Source: Adiantum capillus-veneris (taxonomy: Eukaryota; Streptophyta; Polypodiopsida; Polypodiales; Pteridaceae). From it: DNA of 64,000 nt. The translations under genes were made by a program, and so were the position numbers. Below are positions 46,336-58,740 of this stretch, piece after piece. The notes beneath the pieces were generated by a model that was not told the origin of the DNA, ran no database searches, and saw only the letters and a list, made by a program, of their open reading frames with translations. The stretch lies in NCBI GenBank assembly GCA_014529385.2, contig CM043953.1:66576872-66640871 (forward strand), in the 5' to 3' direction. How positions within the stretch are numbered: position 1 is the stretch's first letter; each line of letters opens with the position of its first letter.

Positions 46336-47754
46336 TCATTCATGACAAGCGAAGGTTTCTAGGGTGAACAATTGTTGCAACTCATTCCCAAAAACCTCAT
46401 TCACATTTTCAAATGTCTTCACATTATCTTCATCCATTGATAGCATCTCCTTTGTCACAATTGTCATCAAACGTGCCAGATATTTCTTCAACTTGTAACC
46501 ATTAACACGGTATTTGTATTGTGCACCACCCAAATCAGCCAATTGATATGTCCCATTGTCAAACTTGTTCACAATAGTAAAAGGACCTTCCCACTTAATT
46601 TGAAACTTTTTCTCAAAAGTATTGTCCAACTTACTATTGTATCGCAACACAAGATCACCCTTTTCAATTCTCTTATCCTTCACAAACTCATTAGCTTTTA
46701 TTTGACACTTCCTCATAGTAGCTTAAAGCCAAAACTTTGTCCAATTGTGAACATTGTAAGTCCAATAACCTTTTCTACCAAGTATCTCTTTGCTCTTCAT
46801 CTCCTAATGTCAATAATTTAAGTGCAGGAATCTCCACTTCAACTGGAAATAATCCTTCCTTGCCATACACCAAGTGGTAAGGAGAAAACCTTGTGCTCGT
46901 TTTGATAGCAGTTCTATAGGCCCATAATGCACAAGGCAACTATGAATCCCAAGTTTTCCCATGTGTCTGGGTCATCTTTGTCAAGTTTTTCACCAACTCT
47001 CCATTGAATCTTTTGTTGAGACCATTTCATTGTAGATCATAAGGAGAACTATACATGTGCTGCATATTGAGATTTTTGCATAGGAAATCAAAGAACTATC
47101 CTCCATATCCCGGTTCTCTATTAGAAATTAGTTCTAGTGGCACACCAAATTTTCATTATATATGCTCATATACAAAATTTCCCATTTCCTTACTGGTAAT
47201 CTTCTTGACAGCTTTAGCTTCTTCCCAACGTAATGAATAACCCACTGTTGTCAAAATGTAAGCATTTCTTTTGCTAGTCATGGGTAATGGTCCAATAGAA
47301 TCAAGACCCCATTTTTTAAACACATTAAAAGCTAGAATTGTCTTTTATATCTTCAAAATTATCTTCCCCATTTTTTGACAAGGTAAACAAGAGTTTTACC
47401 AATGGTTAACATCCCGCTAGATACTTGGCCACACATAGCCTTCTTGAAAAATCTTATGTAACATAATTTTCATGGAAAATGGCTTCCACAAGATCCCTCA
47501 TGGTTTTCTTCCAAAATCTTGTAGATTTCCTCTTTCCAGGGCACACAACGCAATATTAAATCACTTCCTTTCATGTAAAGCACATCATTGAGCATTTTGT
47601 ACTTTCTAGCTTTTCTTATAAAAGCATACTTTTTGGATGATGGTAGACCCTCAGGTAAAACACATGTCAACAAAAAATCCACCTCCTTTGATAACACTTC
47701 CCTTCCATGGTATAAAGGGGCATTTGCCTTCAACACAAAAACACAAGTGATCAT
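46336..47754 (-). pseudogene. Integrase of the dual-RNase-H element, core degraded
   Basis: The zinc region at 47754-47470 ends with a His pair (NHEGSCGSHF). The catalytic core at 47460-46720 is broken by stops and the D, D, E residues cannot be read with confidence. The C-terminal part 46716-46336 is an open frame of 126 codons with the GPF motif (WEGPFTIVNKFDNGTYQLA), found in Gypsy integrase tails. The stop at 46336 is followed by the PPT. Confidence 0.8.
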
Positions 47755-48174
47755 TTATTGGGCAGAGTCATGAGCTTCTTTGTTTTGAGACCTTTCAATA
47801 TGCTCGAAACTCGATGCTTCAAACTTTCTGAGTAACAATTTCATCTTGACGCATAATTTTTTTAGTTTAGAACTCTTATTCTTCCATACTCCCAATACTT
47901 GCTCCACAACCAACAAGGCATCTCCTTTTATTTGTAGGTGTCTAATTCCCAATTGTAAATAGATGTGCAAGCCACCTTTAAGAGCCATGTACTCTGCTTC
48001 ATTGCTACTATTTACATCAAGTTTCAGCCCTTGTTTCCTTACAAGTTTTCCTTGTGCATCATAGATGACAATTCCTCCAAAATCAACATCATGACTTCTT
48101 TGATAAGAGCCATCAAAACATAACAGTGAAGCATTGGATATGGCAAGAGTTCCGACCTTCTTCCTTTGCACCAC
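47755..48174 (-). pseudogene. Second (archaeal-type) RNase H domain
   Basis: A 139-codon open frame with CFDGSYQRS, VIYDAQGKLVRKQGLKL, SSNEAEYMALKGGL, IKGDALLVVEQVLG and RSQNKEAHDSA. The D, E, D acidic set and the surrounding pattern match the RVT_3/aRH family and differ from the first RNase H at about 48560-48400. It is the best preserved domain of this element. Confidence 0.85.
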
Positions 48175-48399
48175 TTTTCCTTAACCAAAATAGGAGTCCC
48201 TTTATAAGTGAGTACATTTGCCAAGGTAGCCCAAGTAGTCTCTTCCACTAAAAAAATGAATTAAAACTCTTGAAGTTCAATAACCCATTTCGTCACTGTT
48301 TTTGATATATTCAAATTATTAATCAGATGAGGAAGCAATCAATAAATGGTGAGATAAGTGAATGAATTTTGCAACAGGTAATGTCTGAATCATCTGCAA

Positions 48400-49092
48400 T
48401 CATAAACCATATTGTTCATCACCAATTCAATTTTTGAGTAATCTCTTACATGAGGAGTCTTCACCCTACTGACATAATGAACGGGTTTCATATATTGAGA
48501 TTCCTTCCCTCTTTGCAACAACATAGCCCCAATGGCATCATCTACCACTAATGGGTTAACATAAAACTTATTTTCTCAGTCAGTAGTTTGCATGATGGGT
48601 AGTGTTCTCAAAAACTTCTTTGAATCTATCAAAAACATCTTCATAGTCATGTGTCCATACCAATGGATCGTTCTTAACCACTTGTTGTAATGGACACAAT
48701 AGTTGTGATGCCAAATGTATGAATCGAGACAAATATTTAACCTTCTGTATGAAAATGGCCAACTTTCTTGTATCCTTTGGAGATAATATCAATAACAAGG
48801 CTTCTACTTTCTCTGGCTTTGTTTCAATCCCATTTTTGGAAATCACATGTCCAAGAAGCTTCACCATTGGCTGCGCCAAATGACATTTCTTAGGGTTCAA
48901 CCAACCCCCGCATTCATCATAATTTGTGAAAGTCATTTCAAGCTTTTGAACATGCTCTTTTCTTGAACTGTATACACAGAAATCATCTATGAACCCTTTG
49001 AAAAACTTCCTAAGGAACAGGGTAAGGACCCAATCCACTTTTCTTTCAAAATCTCCAGGCCCATTTGTTAACCCAAAAGGAAGACAGCAAAA
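48400..49092 (-). pseudogene. RT (C-terminal half) and first RNase H of the dual-RNase-H element
   Basis: RT resumes at about 49075 (LPFGLTNGPG) and is open from 49038 to 48580. The catalytic box reads FIDDFCVYSS (about 48990-48960), where the family has YIDD. LLGHVISKNGIETKPEKVEA follows. RNase H is visible after a stop as DDAIGAMLLQRGKESQ and KPVHYVSRV. The RT fingers and first catalytic aspartate are missing: the frame upstream (49293-49093) is protease-RT linker, joined directly to GVVF before LPFG. Confidence 0.8.
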
Positions 49093-49234
49093 TCAGAAAA
49101 CAACCCCACTATAAGGCTCACCCATTGAAGAATTTCTATCCCCTAGCACTTGCAATGCTTCACTAATTTCTCTCTTCTCCTTGTCCACCAGCAAGAATGA
49201 CATTTCACCCTCATCACTAGAACTAGAAGTAGTG

Positions 49235-49690
49235 CTACTTCCCAAAATCTTCAGAACTGTCTTCACTAGTGACTTTGGATTCATCATTTTCACTCACATC
49301 TTCTAGTGCCAAAGGCTGCTTTGTAGTCGTATCAAACACCCTCTTCTCAACCTTCTTGCCATACACACATATTATTCCCTTGCCCCAATCTTGTACAACA
49401 CCAACAACTCTCAACCAAGGTTGTCCCAAAATGAGAGGAAAAGCTCCCAAGCCAACTGGCATAATATGGAAGTTTATTATAACCTTCCGTTAAAGACTTC
49501 AACTTCCAAATTCTTAATCATCCCCAAACACTTCATTTTGGCATGGTTTGCTAGTCAAATCCTGAACCCAGATCTTTCACAAGTAATAAGACCCAATCTC
49601 TTGACACATGACTCTATGATCATACAAACTTAAGCACCTCCATCAATGTAGGCCTCTCCCATGCCCACACCTTTGTGCCAAGTGTTCATC
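49235..49690 (-). pseudogene. Aspartic protease of the dual-RNase-H element
   Basis: A frame with AYIDGGA, a stop and VCMIIESCVKRLGL (about 49660-49600) supplies the catalytic Asp; the 49462-49235 frame supplies LILGQPWLRVVGVVQDWGKG. DGGA instead of DSGA/DTGA is seen in some plant Gypsy elements. Two frame breaks separate the halves. It precedes RT, the normal arrangement, unlike the protease at 42279-42989. Confidence 0.72.
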
Positions 49691-49949
49691 ACAGAATAGA
49701 TGTTGGGTAGCTCTTCCACAACCAACACTCTGCCTTGTCCATGCTTCAGCTCTTTCTCTAGATTCACTAATGATTCCACTGTCTCTTAAGTTTGGGCACC
49801 ATATTCATCAACTATTCAAAAGTACAATCTATTTTCCTCCGAATCAGGTCTTCCTTTAAATTGTAAGCTGTTTAGCCTTCTCCCAAAGGTAAATCTTCTA
49901 CTTCAAACCGTGTGCGAGGTCTTCCCTTACTCTTAACTTTCACATCTTT

Positions 49950-51067
49950 ACCCTCTTTCTCTTTCCTTTCCCTTTCTTCTTACTAGGACCTGGAGCAGCA
50001 TAGACTTACCTCTCTCTTTTGCCTACGGGCATCATATCTACTTCTTTCTTTTCAACCTGCACAATACCCACATGGCCACCATAGGTTGAGGCTTGATTTT
50101 CATGTTCAATACCTTGATCTCCCCGTATGTCCACTTCATAATCATTAGCCCTATCAGGAATTTGTTGAGGAAGTGGAAACATATCATCTCCCATCGTTGT
50201 TGACATACAACAATAAGTGCTGATATGACCAAGTTCACCACAATTATAACTGGTAGGGATGAACCTCCTTAGTGGCTCAAAGACACCTTGTCACGACTCA
50301 CATTAGAATTAGGCTAATCTTCATATGGCTGGGCCATTCCTCTACCATGACCACAACCACCTCAAGGAACACTAAGCCCCAATTCTTGCATCATGGTCAT
50401 CATGTATTGCATATTTCACCGTAACTCTTCAGTGTTTGCAACCCTTTGAGCATTTTGGGCTTCAGCCTTTGCCTGATTTCCCTCATTTTGGCCACCAACC
50501 ATTACCTTGCACATGGACCATTTTTCCATACTCATTGAGTCTTTGAGCTTTCTATTCTTTCTCCCTAGCGATAGTGACTGCTTCCTCAAAAGTAGTGGGC
50601 CTTTTCAACTCAACTTTGAACTTCAGACTTTCCTTTAAGTTTGCCACAAAACGGTCCATGTTTAACATGGCTGGAGGGATTTCATTTCCCAAAACTGGGG
50701 CCCATTTATCCCATAAACGGGTAAACTGCATGACAAAATCATCCCCACTTTGATTAGCCTTCTGAGTGTACCCCAATATTTAATCCCAAACTTCATCAGG
50801 TACTTTAATGCTCCTGTATTGTGCCAGAAAATCCTGCTTTACACAATTGTAGTCCAAAATCACCCGTGGAGTTTGTGCTTGCACCACCTCTTCATAATTT
50901 TGTAACCAAACTTTTGCCTCATCCTGTAAACTATTGTAGTGCATCAACCGCAATAATATAGCTTAATCTAGTATATTTCATAGTAAGCAATTAACTTCTC
51001 ATTTCTCAATAAAAGTACATGCATTCTCATTAGGCAATCCATGAAACTATGGAAACTCGTCCGCCAT
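49950..51067 (-). pseudogene. Gag of the dual-RNase-H element
   Basis: Start ATG at 51067-51065 (MADEFP then a stop). The capsid includes VKQDFLAQYRSIKVPDEVWD, GDDFVMQFTRLWDKWAP and RPTTFEEAVTIAREKE (50776-50552). A zinc knuckle follows in SYNCGELGHISTYC (about 50251-50210), in which the first of the four ligands (normally Cys) is Ser. Many stops. The basic tail ends near 49960. Confidence 0.82.
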
Positions 51068-52225
51068 GTTTGATTTCCGCGAAAAAACTTACATGTGACG
51101 TTGTAAGTTCAAGGAATGTCGATGGATCGCACTAGTACCTAATCCTCCTGACTATGGGTAACTTGGCCCCAGTGCTTGGCTTCACAAAACCTCATGACCC
51201 TCCAAAGGTTGCAATCCAATTACGCAACTTCCTTAAGTGTTGTCCACAATCTGCACATACATAGGAGGTTGTCCATAAGGACCCACATCCCCTTTACATT
51301 CTCTGCCTACAGAATAGACATATTTCACAAGAATTGAAGCACATGAGCACTTGCTCCTTAGTGGGGATACCAGAACAATGTTAGCATGTAAACAACAAGG
51401 AAAACGAGTGCCTCTATAGCCTTGCATGAGTCACACCATCGGAAGGAAGAACTATTGCACAGTCGAAACCACCTGTAATGAGTACCTGCAAAGACATATG
51501 AAGAACCCCTCTAGCATGAAGCACACTTGGAATTAGGAAAAACCAAGGAAATAAAGATGTAGCTCATCTCGAGTATATATTGATAGAGCATCCATAGGCT
51601 AAAAACAAATAAAAAATGACACAATTATGGCCACTCGAAGTCAGGGGTGTACTCTCTCTTGCTAAAAAATGAGCTCTCTTGAGTGTTTGTAGGTGTTGTA
51701 GAGAGTTGTAGCTATAATAATGGGGCATTTTCTTATCTTTTATCCCAAAATATTTCTTCTCTCTCCTCAGCTGACAAGGTTCTCTTGCAAGGCTCCATTT
51801 AATTGGTCCTTTTCGGGCTCAATTTGGGTATGAAATGGGCAACCAATGACTTTTTGGCCAAGGGAAGTGGTGAGGGTAGTGTCTAGGGGACCAAAAACAG
51901 GGCCAGGCAACTGGGAACCCAAAAAATGCACCCCCTTCTCCCCCAAGAGTCCACGAGCCCCCATAGCCAAGCTCCTCCCAAGTTCCTCTCAAGTGTTAGA
52001 CCGCAAATGGGCTCCCAACTTGCCCTATATACCCTTTTCTTTGAGCTCACTTTCCCCTATATGGGATTATCCCATTGCCACATGGCACATTCCGCCCACT
52101 CTTCTCCAAGTCCCCTCTCTCCCCACAAAAAATTTCCATCTTTTGACCCGTTCTTAGGACCAACTTCCCAGGAGCATAGTGCACCACTCCGGCCACAAAA
52201 TGCAACGCCGTAAAGCACGACTCAA
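51068..52225. other. Untranslated leader of the dual-RNase-H element
   Basis: No coding content. On the plus strand 51846-52213 gives two overlapping Pro/Ser-rich frames without motifs, which I treat as chance. No clear primer-binding site could be found next to the inner LTR edge. Confidence 0.45.
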
Positions 52226-52616
52226 AGCCCATTTCTTTGGCTATCTCCAAGAATTTAAAATCTCAACATTTCTAATTTCATATCATCAAGTTGGCCTAGT
52301 TTCCTTTGTCGCATGCATCTGCAACCACTTTCTAAGTTGGGACCACCCACTTTGGACGCACATAACTCATGATGTACAAGTCCGATTCACAAGCTATAAA
52401 GCACGGCTGAAAATACTTATTAAAAATCATGTTTTGGGGGCTCAAACAACCCAAAACACTAGTACCCAATCCCGGAAAAAAAAACCCTTTGTACATGAAG
52501 TTTTACATGGTCACTCCCAAGACTCAAAGCACTATGTACACATATATACATGAGGCTAGTTAGCAAGATTTTTGGCATGATCTAATGACTTTGTGGTCAT
52601 CCAAAAATGCCTGACA
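52226..52616 (-). repeat. 5' LTR (at least its shared part) of the dual-RNase-H element
   Basis: In element orientation it begins TGTCAGGCAT at 52616 and matches 46315-45954 over about 350 bp, with small indels (for example an extra piece with CACCCACTTTGGACGC here). The inner edge is uncertain. Confidence 0.7.
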
Positions 52617-52899
52617 ATAGTTTTGGACCCATTCACTTAAGTGTAATCTAACCAAGGCACCCCCCACATGGGAGGGGGTAAAATGTAAGATCAAAGAATT
52701 GAACCACACCATGTGGTGGTCATATGTGAAGAGTGAGGTAATTGTTGTTTGGGGGGGGTGGGGGTAGAGAAACTGCACCTCAAAGAGGTGTAGTTGGCTC
52801 ACCCCACTTCTATAAGAACTTATGAATCTTTTTGGGAGTCTCCTAAAAGTGCATAGTAAAATGTGAACCTATCCTTCGGCATGGTGGTGCAATTGAAAG

Positions 52900-54230
52900 C
52901 AATGCTTACCTTGCCAAATGGTTGTGCTTAGTTAGATTCAAAGAGGTATATGACATTTCAAAGATCCTTGATAAGGGCTCACTTACATTTAACAAAACAA
53001 AACTTTGTGTGCTACCATGGGAGCCAATGTTTGACTCTGCTAAGTCCCTTGAGGGAATCCATCTTGGGTGAATTTTGTGGGCCTACCTAGTTGGCTATGG
53101 GATAACATTAGGATGCTTGCTAGCCAATTGGGCACCCCTTTGTTTGTCCTTGATTGGAGGGGGCTAGGAAGATCCTCTAATTTGGTTTGTATAGGATGGA
53201 ATGGGTCTAGAACACCATATTAAAGAGTTTGAGACTTTAGAGACAATTTGGGAATCGCCGCTCTCATGAAGATTTTTCCATATGGACAAATCTTAACTAT
53301 TTTTTAAGACCAAATTATTCCACAAGGTAGTACTATAAAAGATCTTCCAAGGAATCATCTCAAAACTTTGGCTAAGATTTGACCATGTGGTCAATCTTGA
53401 GCTCTTGTTAAATGTGGGAATCAAGAACTTCACTAATATGGTGTTTTAAGACACCACAAAATGTATGGTGATTAGAGTTGGAGCTAGTCTTGTTGATATT
53501 TTGCTCAACTTTGGGACGTACTTTGGGGCGTTCTTCAAATGCAACAAATTTGGGCACTTTGCCAAGGATTTCCCCATGAGGACCAAAGCGAACTCTAAGC
53601 CTACTGCCGAGGTTCCAATTTAGGGAATATTACTCAAGCCCCTATCAAGGAAATAGTAGTGGAAGAGAGTGAGAGACAGGTTAAGGGCTGCGAAGGGTCA
53701 AGATTATGGGAGGAAAAAGTGGCTATGATCTATGACAATGAAGTCACCAAACTGTAAGAAAAGACGGTTGAGGTGTAGAGCTTGTTAGTACAATTCCCAG
53801 AACGCCCCCACAAAGTTAATACGTTTGTCTTTCCTTCAATGACACCTAAGTTTCTGACTGTAACAACTACATCGGCTATGAAGATCTCACGACTAATAAG
53901 GGCAAAAAGGGTGAACGTGGTAGCAAGAGAATTTATAGGATAGGAGAATAGTGGAGCCTTGAAAGGAACCATCTTTTCTGTACCCCATGTCCAACTAAAA
54001 GGGGCGACTGGTGCAATCTCGCTCCACAACCCCTTTAAGGTGTTGCATGAGAACAAATCCCCTTACCCTAAGGAGCCTCCAGGTTCTCCTAGGGCTACAA
54101 ATATGAGGACCCGGGGGGGGGGGGGGGGGGCAGAGGATCAAATGTTGAAGAGTTTGTTCCCTTCTCCCAATGATCAAAGACCTTGCTATTCAGTCTTGGA
54201 ACATGAAAAAATTGAACATAAAAAATAAGC
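52900..54230 (+). pseudogene. LINE ORF1 (gag-like, DUF4283 and zinc knuckle)
   Basis: Readable pieces include KLCVLPWEPMFDS (about 53008), WVNFVGLPSWLWDN (about 53070) and LFVLDWRGLG (about 53140), which match the DUF4283 RNA-binding region of plant LINE ORF1. The knuckle FKCNKFGHFAKDF at 53537-53573 keeps Cys and His but lacks the outer cysteines. A run of 18 G at 54113-54130 lies inside the later part. In the family the protein binds the LINE RNA. Confidence 0.65.
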
Positions 54231-54900
54231 ATGCCCTCTTCTAGGAGGAAGTTAGAAAGGAGAAGGAAGTGAGTAGGTGGGCCATTCAAGAACATCATCT
54301 TAATGCTCGCAGTAGCAAAAGAAAACAGGATTTGGAAAAGAAGTTGGTTTTCTACGGAGAGGGAGTGGATGGCCTCAGTGGAGTCTTCTATTGTGGACAA
54401 GGACCTGGAGCCCAAAGTGGTCCTTAACCACCCATTTGGGAGAGCCCTAGGAGTGAGAATTATGTGGGAAGATCATCCTATCAGTATAGTCAACATTTAT
54501 GGCCCTTGCAATGCAAATGATAGAGCCAGATTATGGATGCACCTGAGGGACTCCCCTATTGAAGGAGAGTGGATTCTAATCGGGGACTTTAATATGGTGT
54601 ACAAAAGCAAGGATAGAACTGGATCAACCAGTTTGCTGGCAGGATATGAAAAAGCTAAATGGTTGGGTCTATGTGAGAAATGGGCATTGATGGACCTATG
54701 GGAGGTGGGTCCCTAGAACAACATTCCAAGATTCACGTATAGAAGCCTTCAGTAGACATGCACGGCTTCCGGCCTTGACAAGTGCTACTACTGTCACCAA
54801 GCTGATTGGATCCTGTCTCTACTTGAAATGAAGGCGGTACCAAAAAAGAGCATGTCGGACCATATACCATTTTACTTAGAACTCAGGAAAGCCAATGGAC
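54231..54900 (+). pseudogene. LINE endonuclease (APE type)
   Basis: Open from 54303 to 54716: HPISIVNIYGPCNANDRA, then WILIGDFNMVYKSKDRTG (GDFN, the metal and substrate motif), and after a stop DWILSLLEMKAVPKKSMSDHIPFYLEL, where SDH is the catalytic motif. The N-terminal start region is in another frame. In the family this enzyme nicks target DNA to prime reverse transcription. Confidence 0.85.
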
Positions 54901-55079
54901 TGGGTTAGACCCCCAAGGTGAGTAAGGAGTTTCTTGTTATAGGGGCACATTTGTTCAAGGACCCTATGTTTAGAAGTCTTACCAAGAAAACCTTGAGCAA
55001 ACTGAATAAAGATGTTAATCTTGAAGACCTAAAACCTGGGACCTCTTTGCTCAAAGTATCCAAAAAGCGATCAAAATAT

Positions 55080-56394
55080 TAGGCCCTCGGATGAAAAATG
55101 CTCAAGAAGAGCAATGGAAGCAGCTTGAAGAGGAGGTTGCTAATATGACTTGCCAAAAAGCTTCTAGACTGGCCTCCCAAGAAGAACACATAAGGCGGCT
55201 GGAAGCGAAAGCCAACTTGGATAAGCAGCAACTCAAGGAGGTCAAGAGGGAGAGAGTGATATCGCAAGAGACCTTCCTCCGCTAATCAAGCACATTTATT
55301 TAGACCCTTGAAAATTAGAAAAAGTTGCGGCACCGTCCACTCGCTCACATATGAGAATGGGAATGCTACACAAGTCCAAGACAAAATTTCTAGGTTGATC
55401 CTTAATCACCTCAACCAAATCATTAGACAACCAGAGACATGTTCTGAAGAGGTGGATGAAGCCAGAGCGACCTTGCTCGAGAGTGTCAATAGAAAATTCT
55501 CCCAACCTAAATCCAATCGCTTGAGATGGACTTCTCTAAAGATGAATTCTCTCTAGCTCTGCAAGCTCTTAGCAAGGAGAAATCCCTTGGATGGGATGGT
55601 ATGACCAATGAGTTCTTCAGGGAGTTTTGGGAGGACCTCAAGGTCCCCATCACATGTATAGCCAACAACGCTCTAGTCAAGGGGTCCTTGGATCCCGATG
55701 TGAAAAGAGGACTTATCAACAAGTCTATCCCGAAATAGGTTTGTTGCTTGCACCTTAAGCATTGGCGTCCCATAACCATGATGTCGGTTGCATACAAAAT
55801 CATTGCCAAGGTAGTTGCTCTTAGAATGGAACCCCTCCTTGACAGAGTCATATCCCCTCATCAGCACAGGTTTATTAAAGGAAGATCAATTTATGACAAC
55901 ATATTGATAGCAATGGTTGACATTGAGTACGCAATCTTCACGAATCAAGAGTGCATCTTGATGCACCTAGATCTAGACAAGGCTTATGATAGGAATATTG
56001 TATGGTCCTTCATTGAAGATTTCATGAAATCATTGGGCTTTAGGCCACGCCTCTGCTAGCTTATTCACACTCTGGGTGCGGGTGGCCATTCAAAGCTCCT
56101 GTTCAATGATAGAATTGTGGGCTCCTTTGAAGTTATAAGCAAGGATTCCCCTTGGCCCCGCTTGTCTTTGCTATTGGATCACATCCTCTATTAACTGCTG
56201 GAGCGGGGGAAAATACAAGGGTTAACTTTGCCTAGTAAAAACAGCTCCTGGAAAATATTTTTGCGGACGACTCCCTCCTCTTCTTGAAAGCCTGCCCTCA
56301 GGTGCTCCTCAGGCTCTCAGGAAGGCCCTTGAGATTGTGCAGACATTTGTTGTGGCTTCTAGGTCGAAGTGTAATATTGACTTGGGGTGTTCAT
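55080..56394 (+). pseudogene. LINE reverse transcriptase
   Basis: Landmarks: EKSLGWDGMTNEFFREFW (about 55580), HWRPITMMSVAYKIIAKVVA (55760-55819), PHQHRFIKGRSIYDNIL (55855-55905), DLDKAYDR with the first Asp (55971), and FADDSLLFL with FADD at 56260-56271. The YADD/FADD box is therefore intact even though the frame is broken at 55736-55738 and near 56060. After SRSKCNID (about 56370) the LINE reading is lost until about 57045. Confidence 0.87.
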
Positions 56395-56554
56395 TATGTA
56401 ATCATGTTAATGTATAGCGTGAGTGCGAAAGGAGGGATCCAAAGTGAAAAAATTTTAGGCAATTTAACAGAGATACATTAAAATTAGGGGTTTTTTATAT
56501 TCAATTTTGAAAAAAATCCTAAAATAAAGGATAATTTTACATTAGGAAGAGAAT

Positions 56555-56988
56555 GGGGTCTAGGAGGGCCTCTTTATTTGGTAGTTTAAGGAAGTAAAAC
56601 CTTTAGTATTAAGAAAGTAATCAAAGGACAACTTTTTAATTCAAACAAGCAAAACGGCTAGTTTATTTGAATTTAAATTTTCCCCCCAAAATTAAATTTA
56701 AAATCTAGTGGGTAAAACCATATCATTCAATATATCTATGGAAAGAGCTCAATGTCTACATTTCAAGTCTATGATCTCCACTCAAATCGGAGATCATATG
56801 TGGGAGTTATGGAAGGCCAAAAATCATAAAATTGTGCTTCTCCTTTTTGGAGGAAAAAGTGCATCCTTTGACCACTCTTACACAAATCTTACACACCTAC
56901 CATTCTTGCACACATGGCATATACCTAATTCCAAAATTTTAATCACCTCCATAAGCTCATGGCTATATAAGGGGCCCTCCTAGACCCC
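56555..56988. mobile_element. MITE-like element with GGGGTCTAGGAGGGCC ends
   Basis: Perfect 16-bp inverted repeats GGGGTCTAGGAGGGCC at 56555-56570 and, inverted, 56973-56988; 434 bp in all. The matching continues imperfectly inward (CTTTATTTGG against CTTATATAGC). No open frame of note. It sits in a 650-bp block that separates two LINE RT parts, so it or a larger carrier inserted into the LINE. The flanks (AGAAT and ATGAA) do not give a clear target duplication. Confidence 0.6.
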
Positions 56989-57044
56989 ATGAACACACGT
57001 TATATAGGGGGTTACTGAATAATGAACCCCTCAAGAATATTGAA

Positions 57045-58740
57045 AAGTCGAGGCTGATCTCCCCGACGAAAAACGACTCTTTTGACCCATCGATATGGTC
57101 TGGGGAGATTGTGTCAAAAGGTAGGATCTCTAGACACCAGAGGGACACCTTAGGGGTGGACGTTGTGCACAAGCAAAGGGTCCAGTGGGTCCTTGAGAAG
57201 ATTCAGAGAAAAATGAGAAGGTGGGAGTATGTGTTGCTCCCCTTCCAGAGTCGAGTCATAGTGATTAACTCTTTTATGCTTCCTTATACTGCCTTCCCTA
57301 GACTGATGCTCAAAATAGCCAAATGCAACTGGAAAGAGTATCTAAAACTAGCTAAAAGATTCTTTTGGAGGAACAACACTAAAACCTCGGCGCCGTGGCA
57401 ATCGGCAAAGTGGGAAGGTATTGCTTGATTGGTGATCCAAGGTGGCCATGGAATTTCAACCCCATTGTTCATGTTGAAACTCTGTGTGCCAAGTTTGTGG
57501 TCTCAATCGCAAATCAAGAACAGGCTTTGTCTATCATGACCACGGTATGATTGACAAGGCCATACTTTGCTCTAAAGGTAGGTGGTGGAAAGGGATCAAG
57601 ATGCATGACAAACTGCTAGCCCCTAGCTTAAGACTGAGTGGTATCAAGGGAGAGTTGGTGTGAAAAATCAATAGAGAAGCATGGGCACTGGAATGGATTG
57701 AAGTTACTAGATACTTCCAAAACTCCATCTCTCATTGGCCCCCCTGGATATCTAAAGTTGTTGGGGTTTTCTTGAACCCTTATTGGAGTGAAACTGGAAG
57801 AAGGACTAACAATAAAGGATTGGAACGGCTGAGCCACTTCTGGGGTAGTAATAGTAAGTGTTGGAAATCCTCCACCGAGGTAGTTGCCTAGTTTCAACTC
57901 AATGGCACTCAGCAACTACTTGTCAACAGGGTTATAAAAGGCCTGGACAGTGTTCTCATGCCGATATGTGAATCTACTTTTGAGTGGAAAGCTTGGAAAT
58001 GGACCATGAGTAGCCGATTCTCTAAGCCCCATACCAAGGGCATTTACCAAATGTTTATCCATGAGGCTGATTGGTTCGCCCCTTTGAACAAGCAGTGGAA
58101 GAAACAATGGTCGTAGAGTCGATCGGTAGAGGTCACGAAGAAAATTTGGAATCCGCAGTGGCCTCAGTTTATGAAGATATTTTTGTGGAAAGTACTCTGG
58201 GGGGCCTTGCCGATAGGCATGAAGATCCAAGCGTGTGGTATTGGACCTGATAGATGTTTCGAGTGCACATTAGCTAGTGAAAACCTCTGCCACCTTTTCA
58301 TGGAATGTCAGATTATTAGAGGCCTTGCATAAAAGATGTGCAAATGGATACAAAGGACGTGGAAGATTAGGTAGTTCAAGAAGGATTTGTGTCTTGGTGG
58401 CATACAATTTTAAAGTTTTGCACTACTTATTTGTACTCAAATTGCCAGATACTGCTTCTTCAGTAACATATGGAAGTCGAGGAACGGTCGTGTCTTTGAT
58501 AACAACCTATCGATGGAATGTCAAGCTATTAGAGGCCTTGCATAAAAGATGTGCAAATGGATGCAAAGGACGTGTAAGATTAGGTATTTCAAGAAGGATT
58601 TGTGCCTTGGTGGCAGACAATTTCAAAGTTCTGCACTACTTATTTGTAGTCAAATTGTCAGATACTGCTTCTTCAGTAACATCTGGAAGTCGAGGAACGG
58701 TCGTGTCTTTGATAACGACCTATCGATGGCTAGTCTCAAA
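57045..58740 (+). pseudogene. LINE C-terminal region and zf-RVT domain, with a tandem duplication
   Basis: After the interruption the LINE resumes with QRKMRRWEYVLLPFQSRV and RFFWRNNTKTSAPW (57200-57400). The zf-RVT domain carries CFECTLASENLCHLFMEC at about 58257-58310 (Cys, Cys, His, Cys ligands visible) and the closing NIWKSRNGRVFDND. A 213-bp tandem repeat copies the latter part (58301-58513 and 58514-58726). Confidence 0.82.
58301..58726. repeat. 213-bp tandem duplication in the LINE 3' region
   Basis: TGGAATGTCA at 58301 recurs at 58514. The copies agree over about 213 bp with few differences. 213 is 71 codons, so the duplication keeps the phase and makes a 188-codon open frame in another phase (58277-58843). 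Confidence 0.9.

Larger units (their letters stand above)
45954..52616 (-). mobile_element. Ty3/Gypsy element with two RNase H domains (Tat-type)
   Basis: Minus-strand element with coding order gag, protease, RT, RNase H, a second RNase H, integrase. The presence of a second, archaeal-type RNase H before integrase is the established mark of the Tat group. LTR-like sequences flank it: 45954-46315 (3') and 52226-52616 (5'), sharing about 350 bp. The 3' LTR starts directly after a PPT (GGATAGGGGAGGT on the minus strand) some 20 bp past the integrase stop. RT is missing its first half and integrase its core. No target duplication was found. Confidence 0.85.

Noticed and set aside
45954-52616. Simple nesting of the dual-RNase-H element inside the RT of its neighbour
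   Set aside because: The missing RT N-terminal half is not found beyond 52616 and no target duplication is present, so the junction is probably a rearrangement.
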